Assembly: GCF_900452515.1 (NCBI RefSeq)
Contig: NZ_UGNW01000001.1
Location: forward strand, 1,612,001 to 1,676,000
DNA length: 64,000 nt
Direction of reading: 5' to 3'
From: Legionella birminghamensis
GTDB lineage: Bacteria; Pseudomonadota; Gammaproteobacteria; Legionellales; Legionellaceae
In this document: in pieces, positions 28,469-37,063 of the stretch
Position numbering within the stretch: the stretch's first letter is position 1
Layout of the letters: each line of letters begins with the position of its first letter
Notes under the pieces: generated by a model
Databases searched by the model: none
Seen by the model: only the letters and a program-made list of their open reading frames with translations
What the model was told of the DNA's origin: nothing
Made by a program: the position numbers and the translations under genes

Positions 28469-28942
28469 ATGCAATATTCAAAGCCGGCTGAAGATCTTAA
28501 GCCAGTGAAGTCTTTTCCTGTCGCAATAATTACAAGTCAATTCAATGAAGATGTTACGCAAGCACTGAAAGAAGGGGCAATTGATCAGCTGCGCAAACGC
28601 GGTATAGAAGAGAAGGACATTCTTTTATTTGATGTGCCTGGGGCAATTGAAATACCCCTTGTGGCGCAACGCATTGCCAGTAAAAAAATGGCGAAAGCTA
28701 TCATTACTTTAGGATCAGTCATCAGAGGCGATACCAGCCACTATGACCTCGTCTGTGATGTAGTCAGCGACGGATGTATGAGAGTATCGCTCGACCACAG
28801 TATACCCGTTCTTTTCGGTGTTTTAACCACTGAAAATCACGAGCAAGCCTGGGATCGGCTCGGCGGCAAATTTGGCCATAAAGGTAGGGAAGTTGCTGAC
28901 TGTGCAGTGGCTATGCATGAACTCTTAGTCACTCTGGGTTAA
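28469..28942 (+). CDS. ribH: 6,7-dimethyl-8-ribityllumazine synthase
   Basis: A 157-residue lumazine synthase with near-canonical active-site blocks: SQFNEDVTQALKEGAIDQL, VPGAIEIPL, LGSVIRGDTSHYDLV and PVLFGVLTTENHEQAWDR. It condenses the ribityl-aminopyrimidine from RibD/RibA with DHBP to give lumazine. It is the more conserved of two tandem copies and the likelier catalytic one. A hairpin after it suggests the end of the rib operon. Confidence 0.92.
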   Translation: MQYSKPAEDLKPVKSFPVAIITSQFNEDVTQALKEGAIDQLRKRGIEEKDILLFDVPGAIEIPLVAQRIASKKMAKAIITLGSVIRGDTSHYDLVCDVVSDGCMRVSLDHSIPVLFGVLTTENHEQAWDRLGGKFGHKGREVADCAVAMHELLVTLG

Positions 28943-28977
28943 TTCTCAGATATTGATAAAGAGTTGAGACTGTTGAT

Positions 28978-29006
28978 GTGGGGTTTGGCTTGTCCCTAGG
29001 CCCCAC
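28978..29006 (+). terminator. hairpin downstream of the rib operon
   Basis: GTGGGG (28978-28983) pairs with CCCCAC (29001-29006), with further partial pairing inside the loop. It is followed by TTATTAAC, a weak U-tract, and lies between ribH and fni. Confidence 0.5.
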
Positions 29007-29052
29007 TTATTAACTATCATTCAATAGCGGCAACTAGTAGTGAGTACCTTCT

Positions 29053-30081
29053 ATGGCTAATGAGTTCGAACAGTTTGAAAAAAGAAAGCAGGATCATATC
29101 AAGTTAGCATTAATGCCCGAGAATCAAACCAATGATTTAAGCAGCTTTGATAGGCTGCATTTTATACATGAAGCCCTGCCTGATCTTGATTTTGATGAAA
29201 TCTCAATTGAAAGCACTCGTTTTGGCCGACCTGTAAAAAAACCCTTTTTAGTCAGTTCAATGACCGCCGGCCACTTAAATGCTGCTTCCATCAATAGAAA
29301 CTTAATCGAAGCCTGTGCAGAAAAAGGTTGGGCCATGGGCGTTGGATCACAGCGACGTGAGTTGACTGATCCAGAAGCGGCTTTTGAATGGCGTTCATTA
29401 CGACAGGATTTTCCAAAAGTCAGCCTGTACAGCAACATCGGCATTGCCCAATTAATTATTTCACCAGTCACCGACATCCAGCGAATTACGGAATCGCTTC
29501 AAGCCGAAGCATTGATAGTGCACTGCAATCCTCTGCAGGAATGTATTCAACCGGAAGGGGATACTACTTATAAAGGCTGTTGGACTGCATTGGAAAATAC
29601 TGTCAAAAATCTTGGATTACCCATTATCGTTAAGGAAACAGGTTGTGGATTTTCACCATCCACCATAGAAAGACTAAAAGATATTGGAATTTCCGCTTTG
29701 GATGTCAGTGGGCTGGGCGGCACGCATTGGGGGCGTATTGAAGGGCATCGCGCTGTGAATGATCCTGTCCGATATCAGGCTGGCATAACGTTTCGCGACT
29801 GGGGCGTGGATACTGTTGATGCGGTGAAAAATGCAGCTGGATTGAACCCCGCTTTTGAAATTTGGGGCTCAGGAGGCGTTTTAAACGGCTTAAACGCTGC
29901 CAAGCTGATTGCACTGGGCGCAAGTACTGTTGGTTATGCCAAACCAATGCTGGAGGTCGCCTTGCAATCTGTCGAGCAAGTCAACTTGCGCATGTCAACT
30001 ATTGAGTATGAGTTAAAGGTAGCCATGTTTTGTACTGGAAGTCGCGTATTAAGTGACTTAAAGGGGAAATTATGTGCGTAG
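29053..30081 (+). CDS. fni: type 2 isopentenyl-diphosphate delta-isomerase (FMN- and NADPH-dependent)
   Basis: A 342-residue TIM-barrel flavoenzyme. Conserved stretches are SSMTAGH, GVGSQRREL, HCNPLQECIQPEGDT, KETGCGFSP, DVSGLGGTHWGRIEGHR and the FMN-phosphate site SGGVLNGLNAAKLIALGA. It interconverts IPP and DMAPP using reduced FMN. It overlaps mvaA by 10 bases, and both belong to mevalonate-based isoprenoid synthesis. Its position directly after the riboflavin genes is notable because FMN is its cofactor. Confidence 0.95.
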   Translation: MANEFEQFEKRKQDHIKLALMPENQTNDLSSFDRLHFIHEALPDLDFDEISIESTRFGRPVKKPFLVSSMTAGHLNAASINRNLIEACAEKGWAMGVGSQRRELTDPEAAFEWRSLRQDFPKVSLYSNIGIAQLIISPVTDIQRITESLQAEALIVHCNPLQECIQPEGDTTYKGCWTALENTVKNLGLPIIVKETGCGFSPSTIERLKDIGISALDVSGLGGTHWGRIEGHRAVNDPVRYQAGITFRDWGVDTVDAVKNAAGLNPAFEIWGSGGVLNGLNAAKLIALGASTVGYAKPMLEVALQSVEQVNLRMSTIEYELKVAMFCTGSRVLSDLKGKLCA

Positions 30082-31379
30082 ACGATGATTTATCAGAATT
30101 GTTTCACGGGTTCTCCAAATTAAATACGCAAGAGCGCTTCGAACGTCTGGTCGCTCTGGGCATTCTTACTGGGGATGACATTAGCTATTTATCTAGCGGC
30201 GGTGTGCGGCATATCGATTTGTCCGAGAAGCTGATTGAAAATTCCATTGGTTATTTTCAGCTGCCTCTGGGTGTGGCGACTAATTTTCGGATTGATCAGA
30301 AGGATTATACGATTCCTCTGGCGGTGGAAGAAACCTCCATTATTGCGGCTTTATCGAAGACAGCGCGTTGGATTAGACGGCAGGGTAGCATTGAAACCAG
30401 AATAACTGGCGAGGGTATTATTGGTCAGATCCAGCTGGCGAATATCAGGGATTTTGAGCTTTTTACGCATATATTTACAGAGAACCGTCAGCGGCTGATT
30501 GAGCTGGCCAATAAAGAAGCCGCGGCAAATATGGTTAAGCGTGGAGGGGGAGTTACTGATTTAACGCTGAGGCGCGTACAAAAAGATGATGAGCGGGATA
30601 TGGCCATTATTCATTTAACGCTTAACAGCTGTGATGCGATGGGAGCTAATCTGATTAACCAGGTTTTGGAATATTTAAAAGAACCGATAGAAAGTCTGAC
30701 TAATGAAAAAGTAACAATGTGTATTCTGTCTAATTTAAATGATCAGAAACTTACTACTGCGAAAGTGATTATCAACGACGTAGATCCACAGCTTGGTCAT
30801 CGTTTACAAGAGGCATCCCTTTTTGCTGAGCTTGACCAATATCGTGCAGCCACTCATAACAAGGGGGTTATGAATGGTATCGATCCCGTATTGATTGCTA
30901 CCGGAAATGACTGGCGTGCCGTTGAATCAGCTATGCACGCTTATGCATGTCGAAACGGGCGTTATCAGGCAATTACAGTTTGGCGATATAAAGATGGAAT
31001 ACTCACAGGTGAATTAACCGCCCCTATTATAGTCGGTATTGTAGGCGGGGTGACCACCTTGCATCCAACTGCCCGACTTTGTTTGAGTATGATGAAAATA
31101 CAATCGGCCAATGAGCTCTCGCGAGTCATTGCTGCTGTCGGCCTGGTGCAAAACCTGGGTGCCCTTACAGCTTTATGCACAGACGGGATTGTCAAAGGAC
31201 ATATGCGCCTGCATATTAATAATTTGCTGATGGCCGCTGGAGCAAGCAGCGATGAGTTAGAGGCTTTGAAAGAGCGTCTGCAAACTTATCTGGCCGCCAA
31301 TAAGCGGGTTAATTTAAGTGATGCCCAGCTATTACTGGATGAGCTGAGGACTCAGCGGAAAAATTCTGCTTCATTATAA
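30072..31379 (+). CDS. mvaA: class II hydroxymethylglutaryl-CoA reductase
   Basis: A 435-residue HMG-CoA reductase of the bacterial class II type. Motifs are ENSIGYFQLPLGVATNF, the catalytic Glu in VEETSIIAALS, DAMGANLINQ, HNKGVMNGIDP followed by ATGNDWRAVE, and the C-terminal catalytic His in KGHMRLH. It converts HMG-CoA to mevalonate (or the reverse). The start ATG 30072 has GGGG six bases upstream and lies inside the end of fni. Mevalonate use fits the absence of ispG from its usual slot near hisS in this window. Confidence 0.95.
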   Translation: MCVDDDLSELFHGFSKLNTQERFERLVALGILTGDDISYLSSGGVRHIDLSEKLIENSIGYFQLPLGVATNFRIDQKDYTIPLAVEETSIIAALSKTARWIRRQGSIETRITGEGIIGQIQLANIRDFELFTHIFTENRQRLIELANKEAAANMVKRGGGVTDLTLRRVQKDDERDMAIIHLTLNSCDAMGANLINQVLEYLKEPIESLTNEKVTMCILSNLNDQKLTTAKVIINDVDPQLGHRLQEASLFAELDQYRAATHNKGVMNGIDPVLIATGNDWRAVESAMHAYACRNGRYQAITVWRYKDGILTGELTAPIIVGIVGGVTTLHPTARLCLSMMKIQSANELSRVIAAVGLVQNLGALTALCTDGIVKGHMRLHINNLLMAAGASSDELEALKERLQTYLAANKRVNLSDAQLLLDELRTQRKNSASL

Positions 31380-31399
31380 GGATATTAAAGGAGATTTAT

Positions 31400-31951
31400 A
31401 TGAGCGAAAATAAAACAGACTCACCAGGTTTTCTAAGTAACCCTTTTTGGGAGTTTTCGATTTCGGTTTATAATAATCCGCGTATACATGAAATTAGCCT
31501 TTCTTTACAGGACGGTGACGGCGCGAATGTCAATCTACTATTATATTGCTGCTGGTTGGCTTATGCCGTCGAAAACTTGTCCCAAGATGAATTCACTAAA
31601 GCCTGTAAAACGATTTCTGAATGGCAAAAAAACGTGACTTCAAATTTACGTCTGGCACGCCGCGCTATCAATGATGCAGGAAAGGAAAATCAAGAATGGG
31701 TTGGGCAATTTATGAAACAATTGCTTAATATTGAAATTATGTCTGAATCCTATCAGCAGAATTGTTTGTATTTAGCCATTAAAAACAAATACAGTAATGC
31801 TTGTAAAACTGATATAGAAAAAGCAACGCATTATATGATTTGGCTCTACGAATTAATGGGCTGCCCGGTTGACGAAGCCAAGAAAAAAACATTTCAAGAG
31901 TATGCAAGAGAAGTGTTTTCCCCTTTGAAAGGGCATGCAAATCAATTGTAA
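31400..31951 (+). CDS. TIGR02444/DUF2390 family protein
   Basis: A 183-residue helical protein. NPFWEFSISVYNNPRIHE and LQDGDGANVNLLLYCCWLA match the conserved N-terminal signature of this family, whose function is not established. It follows mvaA by 20 bases on the same strand with AAGGAG as ribosome site. A hairpin terminator follows. Confidence 0.85.
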   Translation: MSENKTDSPGFLSNPFWEFSISVYNNPRIHEISLSLQDGDGANVNLLLYCCWLAYAVENLSQDEFTKACKTISEWQKNVTSNLRLARRAINDAGKENQEWVGQFMKQLLNIEIMSESYQQNCLYLAIKNKYSNACKTDIEKATHYMIWLYELMGCPVDEAKKKTFQEYAREVFSPLKGHANQL

Positions 31952-31960
31952 ACTTGGATT

Positions 31961-31991
31961 TCCCCTCTCATTCGCTAGCGGTGGGAGGGGA
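31961..31991. terminator. hairpin between convergent DUF2390 gene and fadD
   Basis: TCCCCTCTCA (31961-31970) pairs with TGGGAGGGGA (31982-31991) through about ten base pairs with one wobble. It has no strong U-tract, but its place between convergent stop codons supports a bidirectional terminator. Confidence 0.55.
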
Positions 31992-31998
31992 TGGTTGA

Positions 31999-33660
31999 TT
32001 AAGCGGGGTCTTTCAATGCCCTTCTCAGGATCTTACCAACATTTGTTTTAGGCAGCTCATTAACGAATTGAATTACCTTTGGAATTTTATACCCTGTCAA
32101 ATGTTCCTTGCAGTGGGCAATAATCTGCTCTTCAGTCAATGAGGGATCGCGTTTAACAATAATTGCTTTAACGCGTTCTCCGCTTTCTTCACAGGTTACA
32201 CCAACCACTCCGACCTCAAGCACCTCCGGCATCATACTAATCACATGCTCTACTTCATTGGGGTAGACGTTAAAACCAGAAACAACAATCATGTCTTTCT
32301 TGCGATCGATTAGATAGACGAAACCGTTTTCATCGATTTTCGCTATATCCCCAGTACGCAAAAATCCATCATCCGTCATTACCAGGGCAGTTTCATCCGG
32401 ACGCTGCCAATAGCCCGCCATAACCTGGGGACCTTTAATACAGAGCTCTCCAGTTTGATTAAACCCTAGCTCCTCACCCTCATCGTTTCGAACGGAAACG
32501 TCCGTAGAAGAAATGGGCAGGCCAATGCTTCCATTATATTCATCCAAATACATTGGGTTAATGGTTGCAGCAGGGCAAGTTTCGGTTAGTCCATAGGCCT
32601 CAAGAATACGGCTATTGGTCATCTCCTTCCACTTTAAAGCCACGGCTTTTTGTAAGGACATTCCCCCGGACAATGCCAATTTGGCATGGCTAAAATCAAT
32701 TTCACTGAAAGCGGGGTTATGCATCATGGCATTAAACAGGGTATTAACACCGGTAATGGCGGTAAATTTGCTGTTTTTAATTTCCTTAATAAAATGGGAG
32801 ATATCGCGCGGATTAGTTATCAGTATATTTTTTGCACCCGCTTTTAAAAATGTCAGGCAATTCGCTGTCAGCGAAAATATATGATATAGCGGCAGGGCCG
32901 TTACAATAATATCCTGTTCACCCAAATTCATTGGCTTAATCCAGGCAAAAGCCTGCAATACATTGGCCACCATGTTTCCATGGGTCAGCATTGCTCCCTT
33001 GGCAACTCCTGTGGTTCCCCCTGTATATTGAAGGAAAGCAATATCGTCGTGGTTCAGCGAAACAGCTTGCAAGGGTTTATTGCTGTCCTGATTAAGCGCC
33101 TCATTAAAGCTGATAGCCTGCGGCAGATTATAGGCTGGTACCATTTTTTTAACGTATTTGACAACCGCATTAACAATTACACGCTTTACAAAGGGGAACA
33201 TATCGCCGATCTGTGTGACCACAATATGCTTAAGCATTGTATGTGGCAGAGACTTCTCAACAGTTTTTGCGAAATTGGCCAATACAACAATAACTTCGGA
33301 TCCCGAATCGTTCATCTGGTGAATCAGTTCATCAGCGGTATAAAGCGGATTCGTGTTTACTACCATATACCCGCCACGTAAAGCACCGAATAAGGCAACC
33401 GGGTATTGCAGCAGATTTGGCATCATGATGGCAACCCGGGCACCTTTTTTCAGGCCGAGTTGCTGCAGAAAAAGCGTAAATTGACGGCTTTTTCTATTTA
33501 ATTCGCCATAGGTCATTTCATGACCAAGGTTTTCATAGGCAACCTTATCAGCATGTTTCTCGCAGGCTTCTTCAAATAACTGGGCCAGGGAGCTATATTC
33601 ATTCACATCTATTTCAGCAGGCACGCCTTTCTGATAATTTTTAAGCCACACTTTCTCCAC
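31999..33660 (-). CDS. fadD: long-chain acyl-CoA synthetase
   Basis: A 553-residue AMP-forming ligase. The P-loop is QYTGGTTGVAKGAMLTHGN; YGLTETCPA and the adenosine-binding FLRTGDIAKIDENG are followed by the C-terminal lysine region KTNVGKILRRALK. It activates fatty acids to acyl-CoA at the inner membrane. The start is GTG 33660 with AAGGA seven bases upstream. It is divergent from minC with a gap of about 70 bases. Confidence 0.92.
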   Translation of the reverse strand: MEKVWLKNYQKGVPAEIDVNEYSSLAQLFEEACEKHADKVAYENLGHEMTYGELNRKSRQFTLFLQQLGLKKGARVAIMMPNLLQYPVALFGALRGGYMVVNTNPLYTADELIHQMNDSGSEVIVVLANFAKTVEKSLPHTMLKHIVVTQIGDMFPFVKRVIVNAVVKYVKKMVPAYNLPQAISFNEALNQDSNKPLQAVSLNHDDIAFLQYTGGTTGVAKGAMLTHGNMVANVLQAFAWIKPMNLGEQDIIVTALPLYHIFSLTANCLTFLKAGAKNILITNPRDISHFIKEIKNSKFTAITGVNTLFNAMMHNPAFSEIDFSHAKLALSGGMSLQKAVALKWKEMTNSRILEAYGLTETCPAATINPMYLDEYNGSIGLPISSTDVSVRNDEGEELGFNQTGELCIKGPQVMAGYWQRPDETALVMTDDGFLRTGDIAKIDENGFVYLIDRKKDMIVVSGFNVYPNEVEHVISMMPEVLEVGVVGVTCEESGERVKAIIVKRDPSLTEEQIIAHCKEHLTGYKIPKVIQFVNELPKTNVGKILRRALKDPA

Positions 33661-33731
33661 AATTGTGTCCTTCTGTTATCTGTCCTCTCATGTTAGTATA
33701 AACAAAAAATGCGACGGTGGATATCAGAACA

Positions 33732-34433
33732 ATGACAGATAATTTATTGAAATCTCATGCTTTTAAATTAAAAGGAAGATTATACACTTTTACGGTGATC
33801 CAGTTATTATCTACAGACAACACTTTATTTCTTAATCAATTAAAAGAACTGATAGAAAAAGCCCCCAGATTATTTGATAATACGCCGGTTGTATTGGATT
33901 TTAGCCAGTTACAAAGTGAATCGATTGAGCTTGAGGCATTCTGCAAGACCCTTAGGGAACACAACCTTTTTCCGGTAGGGGTTCAGGGTGCTGATCCTTT
34001 GTTGTCAACTCTTGCCCAATGTAATGGATTAGCAGTTTTGCATGCATCCACCAATCATGATAAACCGATTCATGACGACCAGCCTGAAGAACCGCATCAC
34101 CAGGAAAGTCTTAAAACCAAGTTACTGACTACGCCCGTGCGTTCAGGCCAGCAAGTTGTCAGTAAAGGCGGCGATTTGATCATTACCGCTTCTGTCAGCC
34201 ATGGTGCTGAGTTATTGGCCGATGGCAATATTCATGTCTATGGCACCTTGAGAGGGCGTGCACTAGCTGGCATTTCCGGTGATAAAAATGCCCGGATCTT
34301 TTGCCAGGCACTGGATGCAGACCTTGTTTCTATTGCCGGCTTCTATCGCTTAAGCGATGCAATTGAACCCTCTTCCACACCTTGCCAAATTTATCTTCAG
34401 GATGAGCATATCCATATTGAACCCCTATGTTAG
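33732..34433 (+). CDS. minC: septum site-determining protein MinC
   Basis: A protein of about 233 residues. The N-terminal FtsZ-inhibiting domain starts HAFKLKGRLYTFTVIQLLS; the C-terminal beta-helix has SGQQVVSKGGDLIITASVS, DGNIHVYGTLRGRALAG and DADLVSIAGFYR. MinC blocks Z-ring assembly away from mid-cell with MinD. ATG 33732 gives the usual MinC start; an in-frame GTG at 33717 is an alternative. minD and minE are not adjacent; lpxH overlaps its end by 7 bases instead. Confidence 0.92.
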   Translation: MTDNLLKSHAFKLKGRLYTFTVIQLLSTDNTLFLNQLKELIEKAPRLFDNTPVVLDFSQLQSESIELEAFCKTLREHNLFPVGVQGADPLLSTLAQCNGLAVLHASTNHDKPIHDDQPEEPHHQESLKTKLLTTPVRSGQQVVSKGGDLIITASVSHGAELLADGNIHVYGTLRGRALAGISGDKNARIFCQALDADLVSIAGFYRLSDAIEPSSTPCQIYLQDEHIHIEPLC

Positions 34434-35161
34434 AAGCTGTTTTTATTTCAGATTTGCATTTGCACCCCGATGAAAAAGGAATCACCCGGCGTTTTGAAGC
34501 GTTTCTGGCATGGATAAGTACTAATCCCAGCCGGAAGCTCTTTATTCTCGGTGATTTTTTTCATGCCTGGGCAGGTGATGACAGTTTGGATTCCTGGAGT
34601 GAAGGAATTGCCGAGTCCCTTGCGAAACTAACTGCCTTAGGCATTGATACCTTTTATATGCATGGAAACCGTGATTTCCTGATTGGCTCAAAATTTATTA
34701 AAAAAGCCGGATTAAAATTACTTCCTGACCCAGCAATTATCGAATTGGACGGTCAACGTATCCTGTTATCCCATGGGGATCGGTACTGCACGCTAGATAA
34801 AGCCCACCAGCGCTTCCGGCGCCTGACAAGAAACAGGCTATTTAATATTCTTTTTTTAAGCCTGCCCCTGAGTTTTCGAAATCGTATGGTTGAAAGCGTG
34901 CGCCAGCAAAGCCAATCCAATCGTTCGCTATCTTATGATGTGATGGATGTGGTTGCCGAAACCTGTATAAAGGAGATGCAGGCATATCATGCCCCTGTAC
35001 TCATTCATGGACACACCCATAAGCCTGCAACCAGCGAGTATCGGGTGTCGGAAAGTTCTGTGCTGTTGCGTTATGTATTAAGCGACTGGGATAATACGCC
35101 AAAATTCCTGTGCTTTGACGAAAAAAGAGGATTGGAGTACGTGGATTTGAAGAGTAGCTGA
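34427..35161 (+). CDS. lpxH: UDP-2,3-diacylglucosamine pyrophosphatase
   Basis: A 244-residue calcineurin-like metallophosphoesterase of the LpxH type. Metal ligands sit in ISDLHLH, LGDFFHAWAGDD, MHGNRDFLIG, LSHGDRYC and IHGHTHKP. It hydrolyses UDP-2,3-diacylglucosamine to lipid X in lipid A synthesis at the inner membrane. It overlaps minC by 7 bases, so translation is probably coupled. Confidence 0.94.
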   Translation: MLEAVFISDLHLHPDEKGITRRFEAFLAWISTNPSRKLFILGDFFHAWAGDDSLDSWSEGIAESLAKLTALGIDTFYMHGNRDFLIGSKFIKKAGLKLLPDPAIIELDGQRILLSHGDRYCTLDKAHQRFRRLTRNRLFNILFLSLPLSFRNRMVESVRQQSQSNRSLSYDVMDVVAETCIKEMQAYHAPVLIHGHTHKPATSEYRVSESSVLLRYVLSDWDNTPKFLCFDEKRGLEYVDLKSS

Positions 35162-35246
35162 GGGCTAGTTCACCGTCATTGCGAGTCAATACGAGGATAG
35201 TGTAAAGAAATAGCAAAAAAATCTAAATTTGAAAGGGAAGGCTCAT

Positions 35247-35345
35247 ATGATAATGTATTCTAGTAAAAATTATTTATCATATCATGTTAGAAGATGTGTT
35301 ATTATTACAAGAATAGAGTGTATTTTATACAGTTCATTTGGGTGA
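35247..35345 (+). CDS. possible 32-residue leader peptide
   Basis: A short frame from ATG 35247 to TGA 35345 with a strong ribosome site (GGGAAGG, six bases upstream). The peptide is rich in Tyr, Ser and Ile and has no recognisable family. Its stop lies inside the ribosome site (GGTGAGGGG) of the next gene, an arrangement seen with translational coupling. An inverted repeat, ATATGATAA (35245-35253) with TTATCATAT (35274-35282), would cover its start codon. It could equally be chance. Confidence 0.3.
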   Translation: MIMYSSKNYLSYHVRRCVIITRIECILYSSFG

Positions 35346-35358
35346 GGGGATACTAGTT

Positions 35359-36090
35359 ATGGGTACTAAAAAAACCGATATTGAAGCCGATCTGCGCGTG
35401 CGTAAGGGGCTTGCTGAGCGCGATGCAGCAATAGAAGCCACGAGAAAAGCCAAACAGCAAATTGTCGCTTCCGAAGAGGCTTGGAGCAATGCCCAGCCTT
35501 ACTGGGATGATGTTGGAAAAAAAGCGGAAGAATTAACCAGTCGAGGAATGGACGGATACACAGAGTGGACAACAGGAGCCTCAGAGATTGCTAATAAGTT
35601 TATGGCAATCAATATCGCATTACGTGTTACTTTCGAAAACAATCACCCGGTTGAAAATTTAATTATTACGCTTGCATCCAAGGCTGTTGATTTCGCTAAA
35701 ATCGGCGCGGAGAAATTAGGCGTCTACACACCAAAGCCAAAAGCCAACATCGATTATGCCGTCAATTTTGACAAAGACGGTAAAATAAATATTGATTATC
35801 GTTATTCTTCAGATGAACTTCCTAAAAATGATCCAAACGATCCTAATGCCGATCCGGATAAGGATCTCAAAAAGATCATGGATGAGGGTTTTATATTCTG
35901 GTTGAATGCCAAAGGATATAGAAAGGAACAAGACGGTACAGTCGTCAACAACAGCACTGGAAAAACCATGACTGAATCTGACTTTAACGACATCAACCAG
36001 GACGACGAAAGCGGATTGAAAGCCTTTTTCGAAGGTCGATTTAAAATGGACTTCGAGAATGTATCAACTCCTACCGTTGGTGGACCTTAG
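35359..36090 (+). CDS. hypothetical protein, acidic C-terminal half
   Basis: A 243-residue protein I do not recognise. The N-terminal 60 residues are charged and helical (RKGLAERDAAIEATRKAKQQ), followed by a helical core. A proline- and aspartate-rich linker near 160-175 (NDPNDPNADPDKD) resembles calcium-loop-like acidic sequence but has no EF-hand spacing. The C-terminal part is acidic. No signal peptide or membrane segment. ATG 35359 has GAGGGG nine bases upstream and is better than TTG 35338. A secreted effector is possible but not shown. Confidence 0.65.
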   Translation: MGTKKTDIEADLRVRKGLAERDAAIEATRKAKQQIVASEEAWSNAQPYWDDVGKKAEELTSRGMDGYTEWTTGASEIANKFMAINIALRVTFENNHPVENLIITLASKAVDFAKIGAEKLGVYTPKPKANIDYAVNFDKDGKINIDYRYSSDELPKNDPNDPNADPDKDLKKIMDEGFIFWLNAKGYRKEQDGTVVNNSTGKTMTESDFNDINQDDESGLKAFFEGRFKMDFENVSTPTVGGP

Positions 36091-36098
36091 CCAAATCT

Positions 36099-36265
36099 GC
36101 CCCGCGGTGAAGACTTATTAGAATCCCCGCGGCGCAGCCTCTTCGAATCCCGCGGCGCAGTCTCTTCGAATCCCGGCGCGCAATCTCTTCGAATCCCGGC
36201 GCGCAATCTCTTCGAATCCCCGCGCGCAGTCTCTTCGAATCCCCGCGGCTGCGACCGCGGGGCCC
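36099..36265. repeat. GC-armed repeat element, copy 4 (one amplified arm)
   Basis: About six copies of GAATCCCCGCGGCGCAGTCTCTTC with period 23 lie between 36120 and 36240, several having lost the central CGCGG. They end in the hairpin CCCCGCGGCTGCGACCGCGGGG (36241-36262). There is no matching right arm; a different inverted-repeat element begins directly at 36265. It lies between convergent genes. Confidence 0.85.
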
Positions 36266-36409
36266 ATAGGTATCTACACATCTTTGAAAACACAGTCTGC
36301 TCCTAGCCTCTACGTCCCTCGGCTTGTCCGAGGGATCCAGAAGACTCATAGAAAATCATTGGACCCTGCGGACTAGCCGCAGGGCGTAGGGGATGTGTAG
36401 ATACATATG
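36265..36409. repeat. 145-bp element with terminal inverted repeats
   Basis: CATAGGTATCTACACATC (36265-36282) is matched by GATGTGTAGATACATATG (36392-36409), an imperfect 18-base inverted repeat with one or two mismatches. Inside are two further hairpins, CCCTCGG...CCGAGGG near 36316-36334 and CCCTGCGG...CCGCAGGG near 36363-36384. No coding capacity. It resembles a small non-autonomous element. Confidence 0.6.
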
Positions 36410-36442
36410 CTGGGCCAACTCAGTATTCACCGAGCGAGCATA

Positions 36443-37063
36443 TCAAACAGGTACCCCGCTATGAAATCGAAACATTTCATCTTTAGCTAATATTATCGTA
36501 TTCTCAATCGCCAGAAAGAACTCTAGACGCTCTTCAACTCCCTCACCATACAAATGCGCGAGTTTCATATAATCCTGGAAATGACGTGCCTCCGATTTGA
36601 CCAGCGAGGAGTAGAAGCGGGTTAGCTGGCTATCATCGAGTAGAGGCACCAGTGCGTAAAAACGTTCACAGGATCGTGCTTCAATTATGGCGCCGACTAT
36701 TAATTGATCCCTTAAGCGATCACGACATCCCCCCTTAGTGACATGTGCATGCATTTTCTGCGCATAATTGCAGGACTGCAGAGGGCCGAAGGGATAATTT
36801 CTTTCCCGCATTAGATCCAGTACTTTTTCAAAATGCAAGAGCTCTTCCCTGGCTAAAGGCGACATAATTTCAACCAGCTCAGGTAGCTCAGGATATTTGC
36901 TGATCAAATTAATTGCAGTTGCTGCCGCTTTGCGTTCACAATGCGCATGATCTAAAAGCAGCAAAGGAATATTTCTCAGTGCAGCAGCCAGCCATCCGTC
37001 AGGCGTAGGTGTTTGTAAAAAATCAATTAAAATTTGCAAATCATTATGAATAGGGCTTAGCAT
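36443..37063 (-). CDS. miaE: tRNA 2-methylthio-N6-isopentenyladenosine-37 hydroxylase
   Basis: A 206-residue ferritin-like diiron enzyme. Iron ligands lie in LLLDHAHCERKAA, REELLHFEKV, EARSCERF and SEARHFQDY. MiaE hydroxylates the isopentenyl group of ms2i6A at tRNA position 37 and depends on oxygen. It is present in only some Gammaproteobacteria. It stands alone and converges on the unknown gene ending at 36090. Confidence 0.93.
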   Translation of the reverse strand: MLSPIHNDLQILIDFLQTPTPDGWLAAALRNIPLLLLDHAHCERKAAATAINLISKYPELPELVEIMSPLAREELLHFEKVLDLMRERNYPFGPLQSCNYAQKMHAHVTKGGCRDRLRDQLIVGAIIEARSCERFYALVPLLDDSQLTRFYSSLVKSEARHFQDYMKLAHLYGEGVEERLEFFLAIENTIILAKDEMFRFHSGVPV

